Shown one piece after another: positions 1 through 5,552 of a DNA stretch of 6,052 nt. Position 1 is the first letter of the stretch, and every line of letters begins with the position of its first letter. This DNA comes from Desulfobacteraceae bacterium (GTDB taxonomy: Bacteria; Desulfobacterota; DSM-4660; Desulfatiglandales; HGW-15). The stretch lies in assembly GCA_003819975.1 (NCBI GenBank), contig RPPU01000302.1, positions 1 through 6,052 on the forward strand, given 5' to 3'. The notes beneath the pieces are model-generated. The model saw nothing but the letters and a program-made list of their open reading frames with translations. It was not told the DNA's origin and made no database searches. The position numbers and the translations under genes are program-made.

Positions 1-702
1 ATCCAGCGTCGGTCGCGGGATAAGTTGATGAACGGCCAATGAAGATCCGAAAAGCATGATCGCGGCGCGGGTCGGGATATACCGCTTCCCGTCCCGAATC
101 AGGTAACCCCAATGATAAAGAAACGCTTGATCCGATTGTTCCGGGTCAAATCCGGCATTAACCTGATGAAATCGGTTTCGATACCAACGCAGACTGCTTG
201 AATGAAGCGCTTCCTTAAACAGGACCTTTTCAAAGGGTTGGCTGTCCCAGCGGTCAATGCCGGAATCCCGGAGCATCCGTTCAATATCCTGTGTCTGAGC
301 CTTATAATCGCCGCCGCCTTTGCGAAGGAACGTCCGCCGGATATCGCCGTCAAGATAGACCGGTTTTCGGGTTCGATGATTTTCGGAGATTTGAAAAACA
401 AGAACCGTTTTGCCGTCAATATCGATACGCTGCTCAGTTAACTGGATATCGTGGTTGATCTTTGCGTCGGCGTGCAGGACGGAGAGGAAATCGTTCTGAA
501 TTTTGTCCGGTGTGTCTATGCCGTTGACTACATAATCCTCCCCATCTTGGGCGACTCCGAAGATCAGTCGGCCGCCGTGGGTATTAGCGAAAGCGGAAAC
601 GGTTTCAAAGGCAGACTTCGGAACGCTCGTGCGAGCCTCTTTAAACTCGACGTCGTTCCATTCACCGGCTTTGAGCAACTTTTTCAGTTCCGCTATTTTC
701 AT
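1..702 (-). CDS. AlbA_2 (Schlafen-type) domain ATP-binding/regulator-like protein, 3' end off the window
   Basis: An open frame of 234 codons runs from ATG at 702 to the left edge without a stop, so the C-terminus is missing. The N-terminal half fits an AlbA_2 domain (COG2865-type, often annotated as putative DNA-binding or RecG-like): VEFKEA at residues 18-23, then FANTHGGRLIFGV at 38-50, the family's glycine-rich strand signature, then FLRKGGGDYKA near 125-135. RAAIMLFG at 212-219 and PRP at 229-231 match the usual linker before the GHKL-like ATPase region that would follow. A second in-frame ATG lies at 708. A GGA on the coding strand sits 9 nt before 702 and only 3 nt before 708, so 702 is preferred. 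It follows the small coiled-coil remnant by 35 nt and is only distantly related to the AlbA_2 protein at 2029-3765. Family members are found in defence and regulatory loci; the biochemical role is not known here. Confidence 0.85.
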   Translation of the reverse strand, partial: MKIAELKKLLKAGEWNDVEFKEARTSVPKSAFETVSAFANTHGGRLIFGVAQDGEDYVVNGIDTPDKIQNDFLSVLHADAKINHDIQLTEQRIDIDGKTVLVFQISENHRTRKPVYLDGDIRRTFLRKGGGDYKAQTQDIERMLRDSGIDRWDSQPFEKVLFKEALHSSSLRWYRNRFHQVNAGFDPEQSDQAFLYHWGYLIRDGKRYIPTRAAIMLFGSSLAVHQLIPRPTLD

Positions 703-737
703 TGGCATTGATCCGGGTTGATTCTCAGAAAATATTT

Positions 738-950
738 CTACTCAATCCCCAATTCCTGTTTCTTTTTTTTCATGGCCTCGATCTGGGCCTGTTCCCATTC
801 CTTGATCTGGACCAGGAGCTGTTTGTACTTTTCCAGGCATTGTTGCAGGCGCTTGACATGGTTGACCAGACCTTGATAGGTCGTATCGCCGTCCCAATCG
901 CAGCCCTGGAATTGGGTAGTTATATTGGAAAACGTTCGAACTCCTTTATT
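738..950 (-). pseudogene. Small coiled-coil protein remnant, copy 1 (no start codon)
   Basis: The frame ends at TAG (740-738) and is open up to a stop at 953-951. From 902 down it encodes about 54 residues starting CDWDGDTTYQGLVNHVKRLQ and ending in a lysine-rich tail (MKKKKQELGIE). Spaced Leu, Val, Ile and Trp residues in the middle suggest a coiled coil. There is no ATG, GTG or TTG between the upstream stop and the conserved part, although an AAAGGAG ribosome-site-like sequence lies at 941-947. The gene has therefore probably lost its start, or the start lies across a frameshift. That it was a real protein is supported by a second copy at 3762-3931, in which most changes in the first half are silent. 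In both places it directly precedes an AlbA_2 gene. I do not recognise the family. Confidence 0.6.
741..904 (-). repeat. Block B, copy 1 of a 164-bp direct repeat
   Basis: This stretch aligns without gaps to 3768-3931, with about 21 differences by hand count (about 87% identity). It starts at GCTGCGA on the coding strand and stops just before the stop codon of the small coiled-coil frame. Similarity ends abruptly on both sides. Seven of the first ten differences are in third codon positions and silent, so the copies diverged as coding sequence rather than as a recent duplication. Confidence 0.9.
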
Positions 951-1068
951 TTATTAAAAAATTGGCAACCGATCCTGTCTTGCCTGGTTTTATACCGTAG
1001 ATAATGCTTTTTCCTATATCATCTCCGGTAGTATGTGCAAAATTTGCACATACTGGAATCAAAAACAT
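946..1068 (-). CDS. Possible 40-residue ORF between the Panacea gene and the coiled-coil remnant
   Basis: ATG at 1068 lies 4 nt after the stop of the Panacea gene, and the frame ends with TAA at 948-946, immediately before the AAAGGAG at 941-947. A GGAAG sequence inside the end of the preceding gene could serve as a ribosome site. The peptide starts MFLIPVCANF and ends VANFLIK. It has no recognisable motif, and the first third is forced by the palindrome at 1030-1054. A chance frame is more likely than a gene. It is listed only because its position is tightly packed. Confidence 0.15.
   Translation of the reverse strand: MFLIPVCANFAHTTGDDIGKSIIYGIKPGKTGSVANFLIK
1030..1054. promoter_or_regulatory. 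25-bp perfect inverted repeat, candidate operator
   Basis: Two 12-bp arms, AGTATGTGCAAA and TTTGCACATACT, are separated by a single A. The one-base centre and the lack of a following T-run argue against an intrinsic terminator and fit a binding site for a dimeric regulator. It lies 18 bp beyond the stop of the HTH/Panacea gene and upstream of the coiled-coil and AlbA_2 unit. A weak promoter-like pair (TTGCAC at 1040-1035 within the arm, TATAGG at 1018-1013, 16-bp spacing) on the minus strand would place the site over the -35 region. The HTH protein next to it is the obvious candidate binder, but this is inference. Confidence 0.6.
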
Positions 1069-1072
1069 TCGA

Positions 1073-1885
1073 TCATACTTCCGTCAAATCACGGGCTTGT
1101 AAATAAGATAGCAACGCGCCGTTAGAAGCTTTTTGCCAGGTTTTTTCACGATGAGCGGCGTCATAAACCATTTGTTCGCGCGGAAATTTCTTTACGATTG
1201 TTTCTATGATTTTTATTTCTTCAGCGGTTAACGCGTCCGCAAAGGATTCATCGGCGTTCAAAATTTCATCGACCAAGTCCCTGTAATTGTTTAGTTGGGG
1301 GCCGTATGGTAAAGCAGCATAAGTGGAACCGGTCATGCTGCGGCCAAGCGTCCTGAAAGCCGACATATCCGCATACCAAAGATATTTAGCCGCAAACAGT
1401 AATTTATCATTTTTTTTCAAGATCCGTCTGCCAAGTTTCTTTTCAATGGTTCCGATCACCAGCTTGACTCGCGGAATGGAGAATTCGCGATTTCCATTAT
1501 AAACATCGGCGCAAATAGGTTCCAGAAAATGCGAACGTAAAACTCGGTCCATGGATTTGCTCTGGATCAAACCGGTTTCCCAACGTTTAATACTGGCAAT
1601 GCCGATAGCCATCAATTTTGCCAAGTCTTGCTGTGATAATCCCCTGGCTTTGCGCATAGATTTGATCTCTTCACCGGTCAATAATCCTTTTTTTGCCCGA
1701 TAAGCATCGGCCAATGCCGTTTGTATGGCGCCCGTGGATTCAATAGTGGCGGCTTCAAATCCGCATTCGGGACATACATAGGTTTCAACCGGCAAAGTGA
1801 TATCGATCCCTCTGAATTTTGTTTCCTTGAGGGAATTTTTAATTTTCATGCTGCCGTGCCCATGCGGGCAATTTATTGATTTCAT
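1073..1885 (-). CDS. MqsA-like zinc-ribbon/HTH protein with C-terminal Panacea (DUF4065/SocA-like) domain
   Basis: The product has 270 residues in three parts. First comes a zinc-ribbon-like N-terminus: CPHGH at 6-10 and CPECG at 38-42, so the first knuckle is Cys-X-His-X-His in place of the usual CPxC. Second comes an Xre-type helix-turn-helix (about 69-115) with GLSQQDLAKLM and IKRWETG, as in MqsA/YgiT antitoxins. Third is a DUF4065/Panacea region (about 160-255) with KLLFAAKYLWYAD, MTGSTYAALPYGP and a trailing helical part. Panacea domains are known antitoxin domains that neutralise varied toxins, and the HTH would allow DNA binding and autoregulation. A TTG at 1909 would add eight residues, but ATG at 1885 is chosen because the 98-bp duplicate of this gene's beginning stops exactly at this ATG. 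No adjacent toxin gene is visible: 143 bp of AT-rich gap lies upstream and a palindrome downstream. It is either an orphan antitoxin or a regulator. Confidence 0.85.
   Translation of the reverse strand: MKSINCPHGHGSMKIKNSLKETKFRGIDITLPVETYVCPECGFEAATIESTGAIQTALADAYRAKKGLLTGEEIKSMRKARGLSQQDLAKLMAIGIASIKRWETGLIQSKSMDRVLRSHFLEPICADVYNGNREFSIPRVKLVIGTIEKKLGRRILKKNDKLLFAAKYLWYADMSAFRTLGRSMTGSTYAALPYGPQLNNYRDLVDEILNADESFADALTAEEIKIIETIVKKFPREQMVYDAAHREKTWQKASNGALLSYLQARDLTEV
1788..1885 (-). repeat. Block A, copy 1 of a 98-bp direct repeat (first 33 codons of the Panacea gene)
   Basis: This stretch aligns without gaps to 5258-5355 with 6 differences by hand count (about 94% identity), four of them silent. 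The match starts at the ATG and ends abruptly after codon 33 (LPV). Upstream of the ATG the two sites are unrelated. Confidence 0.92.
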
Positions 1886-2028
1886 AAAACGCGCTTTCGT
1901 GGATCTCAATTAATGATGGTTTAGTAAATTATGATAGATACGCTAAATACTTTTAAAATTATCCTGTAACTAATAATTATTAATTTAAGATATTTAAAAT
2001 AAGTTTAATAAATATAAAATATCAATAT
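1886..2028. promoter_or_regulatory. AT-rich intergenic region upstream of the Panacea gene
   Basis: This gap is very rich in A and T and is the only sizeable non-coding gap with no gene remnants. It must hold the leader, and probably the promoter, of the Panacea gene. A 12-bp perfect palindrome, TAATAATTATTA, lies at 1971-1982 and could be an operator, though such words are easily formed by chance in AT-rich DNA. I could not pick a convincing -35/-10 pair. No clear terminator for the AlbA_2 gene ending at 2029 was seen. Confidence 0.4.
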
Positions 2029-3765
2029 TCATTTAATTGAATCAGTCTCATGGTCTATTGCATCAGTCTCATGGTTATTGTTGCTAATTTGAGAGTGATT
2101 CAATAGACGATGTCCGGGTAGATAAAAAGCCCCTAAACCGCGTCGGTCCGGTTTTTTCAGCCACCCGGCGTTTGTCAGATCATTAAGATAGCGCGTTGCG
2201 GCTATGCGTTTTAGGCCAAGTATTTTGCGAATATCCTCGTTTCGAATCCCTCCGGTTTTTTGGAGGACTGAAAGAAGATCGGAAAATCCCGGCGGCATGT
2301 TGGGTTGCACCTCAAAGGGTTCCTGAACACGGTAAATCCGGCTTCTTTTGCTATCGGAACGCACAATGCCTTTTCGAATCATATCTTTTATGGCATTTGA
2401 TGCCCCATAGATATCAGTTCCGATTAAATTTTGATAGTTTCGGCTGGTAAATTTATTATCATGGGCATGCGCATAAGCCAGGATGCGCTTTTGATCTCCG
2501 GTAAGTTCTATTTCTTTGAATTTGGAAAGCCATTCCAGAGTAATACGGTCATAAATCGGTTCATTGCGCAGCGTCACCTGTACGACACCGCCGATGTCGG
2601 CAAAACGGGGCGGGTAACAACCTGCTTTTTCCATTTCATCAAACATACGCGGCACGCCTTCGCCCAATTCGCGCATATATCCCAAAATGGTCAAGACGCG
2701 GACAATCAAGGGGTTTCGTGAACAGTGGATATGCCGGTGGCGCGCCAAAGCGTCGAGAGTCACCGGAGCCGGAGGGAGGCCGGGACTCCGGATTTCCATG
2801 CGATCGTCAAACATCCAAACTTCGATTCCGAGTCCGCGAATGGCATAGTCACGATGAGCCACGGCGTTGATAATGGCTTCCTGCCAGGCGAAAGTTGGAT
2901 ATTCCAATTTTTCGACGAAAAAAAGATCGTGTAAATGCTGACGTTCACGGATAAAGGGTTTGATCGCCTCGAAAGTCTTATCCAGCAGAACGGCCAGTGG
3001 TGCTTCAATCTGGAAACGTTTTGTGATATTGAGGTCGGCTCCGGATCTGCGTTCCGTGCCCTCCCAACGCACAAAATCAATTCCGCACCGTTCGTGCCAA
3101 CGTGCAGGTTCGCGGGCGAATAATAATAAAGCCGATAGAGTAGGAACGGCATGGTTATTTCGGCCTTCAATCAAACGCAGATGAGCGAGCGCATCACGCC
3201 ACGATTGTCCCGGTCCTGTTTTTTCGGCAAAATGTTCCAATAAATCCTTATTCAGATCCTCAATCCCTCCGCCGGTCGGGAATGTGCGTTCGAATAGGCC
3301 CTGGTGTTTTGCATCCTTTAAAGCCTTGATTTTGTCTTTATCAAACGGTTGATTGCTCGATCCGACGCGCAGGAGACACCGGCTGTCGGCCAGCAGATGA
3401 ACGGATGGACTCCAATCGACCTGAAAATGCAACAGGAGTTTGCCGTTTTCGGATGTGATTTCACGAACAATACAGGGTAGCGGTGGGCTGAGGTAGTTGC
3501 GGTCCTTGGGAATACCGGTCAGAAGGCGTATTTTATCGGCGGGATGAGGCACACCGGACACCTCGCCGTCATTCTCCATGCCGATGATCAAATCCCCGCC
3601 ATCCGCGTTGGCCATAGCGGAAAGAGTTTCTGCAATATCAAGCGCCAAGTCGGCTGTTTTGCGCGGTCGCATTCGTCCGGATGATCTATCAAGAGCCGAT
3701 TTTCTTTCAAAAAACGGTCCTTCATCCGTTGCGCTCCATCGTTGCATGTCTTGATTAATTGTCAA
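2029..3765 (-). CDS. AlbA_2 domain protein with GHKL-like ATPase region and winged-helix C-terminus
   Basis: The product has 578 residues (COG2865-type). The N-terminal AlbA_2 domain (about 18-150) shows FFERKSAL and the strand MANADGGDLIIGMENDGEV. A degenerate GHKL/HATPase_c_4 region (about 290-400) shows WQEAIINAVAHRDY, RSPGLPP and RELGEGVPRM, as expected for its nucleotide-binding motifs. Two winged-helix-like stretches follow (about 421-480 and 498-550), consistent with DNA binding. Family members are often labelled transcriptional regulator or RecG-like helicase, but no helicase motifs are visible. The TTG start at 3765 overlaps the stop of the coiled-coil remnant (TTGA) and has GAGGA 7 nt upstream. 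An ATG at 3747 with a poor ribosome site would give a 572-residue product and is the alternative. The C-terminus ends in a duplicated seven-residue unit. The role is unknown, though such genes are common in restriction and defence loci. Confidence 0.88.
   Translation of the reverse strand: MTINQDMQRWSATDEGPFFERKSALDRSSGRMRPRKTADLALDIAETLSAMANADGGDLIIGMENDGEVSGVPHPADKIRLLTGIPKDRNYLSPPLPCIVREITSENGKLLLHFQVDWSPSVHLLADSRCLLRVGSSNQPFDKDKIKALKDAKHQGLFERTFPTGGGIEDLNKDLLEHFAEKTGPGQSWRDALAHLRLIEGRNNHAVPTLSALLLFAREPARWHERCGIDFVRWEGTERRSGADLNITKRFQIEAPLAVLLDKTFEAIKPFIRERQHLHDLFFVEKLEYPTFAWQEAIINAVAHRDYAIRGLGIEVWMFDDRMEIRSPGLPPAPVTLDALARHRHIHCSRNPLIVRVLTILGYMRELGEGVPRMFDEMEKAGCYPPRFADIGGVVQVTLRNEPIYDRITLEWLSKFKEIELTGDQKRILAYAHAHDNKFTSRNYQNLIGTDIYGASNAIKDMIRKGIVRSDSKRSRIYRVQEPFEVQPNMPPGFSDLLSVLQKTGGIRNEDIRKILGLKRIAATRYLNDLTNAGWLKKPDRRGLGAFYLPGHRLLNHSQISNNNHETDAIDHETDSIK
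2041..2075 (-). repeat. Tandem 21-bp repeat at the 3' end of the AlbA_2 gene
   Basis: The 14-mer ATCAGTCTCATGGT (plus strand) occurs at 2041-2054 and again at 2062-2075. The 21-bp period keeps the reading frame and gives HETDAID followed by HETDSIK at the very C-terminus. This looks like a slippage duplication in a disordered, acidic tail; a variable copy number would be expected between relatives. Confidence 0.75.
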
Positions 3766-3767
3766 GT

Positions 3768-3931
3768 CTCAATCCTCAATTCCTGTTTCTTTTTCTTCAT
3801 GGCCTCGAGCCGGGCCCGTTTCCATTCCTTGATTTACTGAAGGAGCCGTTTGCACTTTTCCAGGCATTGTTGCAGGCGCTTAACATGGTTGACCAGGCCC
3901 TGGTAGGTCGTGTCGCCATCCCATTCGCAGC
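3768..3931 (-). repeat. Block B, copy 2 of the 164-bp direct repeat
   Basis: This is the partner of 741-904, in the same orientation and of the same length without gaps. Similarity ends three bases from the TTG start of the downstream AlbA_2 gene. The 90 bp between this block and the methyltransferase stop (3932-4021) hold no gene that I can support. Confidence 0.9.
3773..3777 (-). promoter_or_regulatory. Ribosome binding site deciding the TTG start of the AlbA_2 gene
   Basis: GAGGA lies 7 nt before TTG at 3765, inside the last codons of the upstream coiled-coil frame. The stop (TGA, 3764-3762) and the start share bases, the usual arrangement for translational coupling. The ATG at 3747 has no comparable site. 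Confidence 0.5.
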
Positions 3932-4021
3932 AAATATTTTTCTTTCATGATGCTTTCTTTTCTGCTTTTCAACGCCTACGCATTTCAGCAATAGAGGAAA
4001 GGTTATGTCAAGGCGCTTGAA

Positions 4022-5146
4022 TTAAAAGGATAAGGTCAGTTGCTGCGAAGATAAATTTTGAATAGCAACCTTTTCCTTTTCCATGTTTTCAAAATTATCA
4101 AGCCGGCCGACTGGTTCATACGTTACATTGACTTCGTAATCGTTTATTTCAGAAATTTCCGTTATCTTAAAAAGTTGAATTCCAGTTTCTTGACGAGTGA
4201 AAACAGGGAATCCATGATGGACATTACGATATTTCAAGACACCTTTTGACTCGGTATAGGTTGTTACAAATTCATTATGGGAGTTAATTCGAGTGGATAA
4301 TAAGCTATTTGCAGACGATAGAAAAGACTTTTCTTGTCCAATAATATGTGAGGAAAACGCTTTATCGATTTCAACGCCAATACTATTACGACCACACGCA
4401 ATTGAAGCAAGTCCAGTTGTGCCAGTGCCCATAAAGGGGTCTAATACGACATCGCCATAAAGAGAGTACATATTGATTAAGCGATATGCCAATTCAAGCG
4501 GATAAGCGGCACTGCGACTGCGAAGTTCCGAATGATTTAATCCTTGTGAAGTCCCTTTGAAGTCCCAAATATCTGAAAACCACCTATTTCGTTCTTCCCA
4601 GAAGAATGAACTTTTCATTCTCTCATATTTTTCAATTTCATTTTTAAATTCACGCTTGGGTCCTTTACGGAAAACAAGAATATACTCGTGCTCTAAAGTG
4701 ACATAGGCGCCAGAAGGCAACATTCCGGAACCCATGAATTTGTTTGGTGCATTGGTCTGCTTTCTCCAAAGTATCACAGGTAAAGAGTCAAACCCAATTT
4801 TTCTGAAAGAATTTATGATTCTGGCATGATTAGGATATAATTGAAAGCGGTCCCCAACGCTCCTGGTGGCATCCCCAATGTTTATGCATGCAAAAGATCC
4901 AAATTTAAGGACTCTATATAATTCGCTCCATATTTTATCCAATTCACTGTGCATTGCTTCAAAAGCAGTGTTACCGTCATTTACATTTAAAGCGTCTTTG
5001 GTTTCTCTTGACATTGTTGAAAAGAGATCATCCCACATTTGTATCATCGGATAGGGTGGAGATGTGACAACTAGATTAATTGATTCGTCATTAATTTCAG
5101 TTAGTTTGCGGGAATCTGAAAAAATAATTTTGTGATTTGTTCTCAT
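4022..5146 (-). CDS. Beta-class site-specific DNA methyltransferase (N4-cytosine or N6-adenine)
   Basis: The product has 374 residues. Catalytic motif IV, TSPPYP, is at residues 28-33, and the AdoMet-binding motif I, DPFMGTGTTGLA, is at 236-247, followed by GVEID at 257-261. RSAAYPLELAYRLI at 211-224 fits motif X. Motif IV before motif I is the beta-class order (N6_N4_Mtase, PF01555), and SPPY in place of D/NPPY favours N4-cytosine, without proving it. About 110 residues after motif I have no recognised function. ATG at 5146 is chosen because MRTNHKIIFSDSRKL matches the usual short lead before motif IV; a TTG at 5191 would add 15 residues. The gene looks more AT-rich than its neighbours, suggesting separate acquisition. 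No restriction gene is adjacent, so it could be an orphan or the surviving half of a system. Confidence 0.88.
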   Translation of the reverse strand: MRTNHKIIFSDSRKLTEINDESINLVVTSPPYPMIQMWDDLFSTMSRETKDALNVNDGNTAFEAMHSELDKIWSELYRVLKFGSFACINIGDATRSVGDRFQLYPNHARIINSFRKIGFDSLPVILWRKQTNAPNKFMGSGMLPSGAYVTLEHEYILVFRKGPKREFKNEIEKYERMKSSFFWEERNRWFSDIWDFKGTSQGLNHSELRSRSAAYPLELAYRLINMYSLYGDVVLDPFMGTGTTGLASIACGRNSIGVEIDKAFSSHIIGQEKSFLSSANSLLSTRINSHNEFVTTYTESKGVLKYRNVHHGFPVFTRQETGIQLFKITEISEINDYEVNVTYEPVGRLDNFENMEKEKVAIQNLSSQQLTLSF

Positions 5147-5171
5147 TATGTTTTCTGCATTATCAGATTTA

Positions 5172-5257
5172 TTATTTTGAAAGCCGTACAATTTCAGCTT
5201 TCATTCCGTCAATAACTTCCATATCGTGAATAGGTTTAACTTGGCCATCCTTTATTG
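5172..5257 (-). pseudogene. 3' tail of an unidentified gene upstream of the methyltransferase
   Basis: A minus-strand frame reads IKDGQVKPIHDMEVIDGMKA and ends EIVRLSK at TAA (5174-5172), 25 nt before the methyltransferase ATG. It begins exactly where the similarity of block A ends, and upstream it continues only into the shifted frame of that fragment. It therefore looks like the C-terminal end of a gene that once preceded the methyltransferase and was cut off by the recombination that placed block A here. A restriction enzyme partner is an attractive guess, but 28 residues are too few to say. It could also be a chance open stretch. Confidence 0.35.
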
Positions 5258-5355
5258 ACCGGCAAAGTGATATCGATCCCTCTGAATTTTATTTCTTTAA
5301 GGGTATTTTTAATTTTCATGCTGCCGTGCCCATGAGGGCAATTAATTGATTTCAT
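5236..5355 (-). pseudogene. 5' fragment of a second MqsA-like/Panacea gene
   Basis: ATG at 5355 opens a 39-codon frame, MKSINCPHGHGSMKIKN and onward, that matches residues 1-33 of the protein at 1073-1885 except for S18T and T22I. After LPV it reads NKGWPS and stops. The first zinc knuckle is kept, but the second Cys pair, the HTH and the Panacea domain are all absent, so the product cannot work like the full protein. The mostly silent differences show it derives from a functional relative, not from a very recent copy. Confidence 0.85.
5258..5355 (-). repeat. Block A, copy 2 of the 98-bp direct repeat
   Basis: This is the partner of 1788-1885, same orientation, ungapped. It begins at the ATG and ends after codon 33, where sequence leading into the methyltransferase begins. 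Confidence 0.92.
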
Positions 5356-5373
5356 AGGCGAATTTAAGATGTT

Positions 5374-5411
5374 ACCTCATTCATTACCTAATTCATTGGG
5401 TATTACCCAAT
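5374..5411 (-). repeat. Tandem 12-bp repeat plus 17-bp palindrome in the scar region
   Basis: On the coding strand AATGAATTAGGT and AATGAATGAGGT stand in tandem (5374-5397, one mismatch). They adjoin a perfect inverted repeat, ATTGGGTA-T-TACCCAAT (5395-5411). In one minus-strand frame the stretch reads NGNWVIPNELGNE followed by TGA at 5379-5377, which resembles a protein C-terminus with a repeated GNE. The stretch 5356-5449 as a whole holds no gene and looks like joined gene ends. Confidence 0.55.
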
Positions 5412-5449
5412 TGCCATTTTTCCGTTTTGCGCCATTGGGCGTTTTGTCC

Positions 5450-5552
5450 GCGGCCCGGCTTGGTCCGGTATTCGCGCCGGATACTACTATCCCAGCCAGC
5501 AGTTTTCAGCGCTGGATCATGGTGTTCGGTTTTTGGCCTCGGCTTTGGTCAT
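5450..5552 (-). pseudogene. 5' remnant of a type I restriction subunit R (hsdR-like) gene, frameshifted and truncated
   Basis: ATG at 5552-5550 overlaps the RhuM stop codon (ATGA) and has AAGGAG 7 nt upstream. It reads MTKAEAKNRTP and then stops at 5519-5517. Moving one base within a run of five A/T at 5530-5534 gives MTKAEAK-TEHHDPALKTAGW followed by DSSIRREYRTKPGR, the pattern seen at the start of HsdR proteins (DPALxxAGW, IRREY, PGR). After about residue 34 the similarity ends and the shifted frame stops at 5395-5393. Nuclease, helicase and C-terminal parts are all missing. RhuM genes are commonly found in type I loci, which supports the call. The assignment rests on a short N-terminus recalled from the family. 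Confidence 0.6.

Larger units (their letters stand above)
3762..3931 (-). pseudogene. Small coiled-coil protein remnant, copy 2 (internal stop)
   Basis: The frame reads CEWDGDTTYQGLVNHVKRLQ, continues to KRLLQ, hits TAA, then continues in frame through IKEWKRARLEAMKKKKQEL to TGA at 3764-3762. It is the second copy of the protein at 738-950, with the stop falling in a cluster of five changed bases. Upstream, an in-frame TGA lies a few codons before the conserved part and no start codon is present, so this copy is broken at both places. Only its last codons still matter, as they carry the ribosome site of the AlbA_2 gene. Protein family not recognised. Confidence 0.65.

Noticed and set aside
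202..711. Plus-strand open frames over the left AlbA_2 gene
   Set aside because: The minus strand holds an unbroken 234-codon frame with clear AlbA_2 motifs; the plus frames have no recognisable motifs and lack convincing starts.
1030..1054. The palindrome as an intrinsic terminator of the Panacea gene
   Set aside because: A one-base loop and no T-run after it on the minus strand; the arms are not GC-rich.
2760..3170. A second minus-strand frame of 136 codons inside the large AlbA_2 gene
   Set aside because: It lies wholly within a well-supported domain-coding frame and shows no motif of its own.
3754..3765. TTGACAATTAAT resembling a strong -35 promoter element
   Set aside because: No -10 hexamer stands 16-18 bases further on, and the sequence is explained as the start codon region of the AlbA_2 gene.
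3797..3991. 64-codon minus-strand frame across the coiled-coil remnant
   Set aside because: It uses a different frame from the one conserved between the two block B copies, so it is a by-product of the decayed gene.
4008..4020. TCAAG-GCG-CTTGA hairpin after the methyltransferase
   Set aside because: Only 5-bp arms and no following T-run; too weak to call a terminator.
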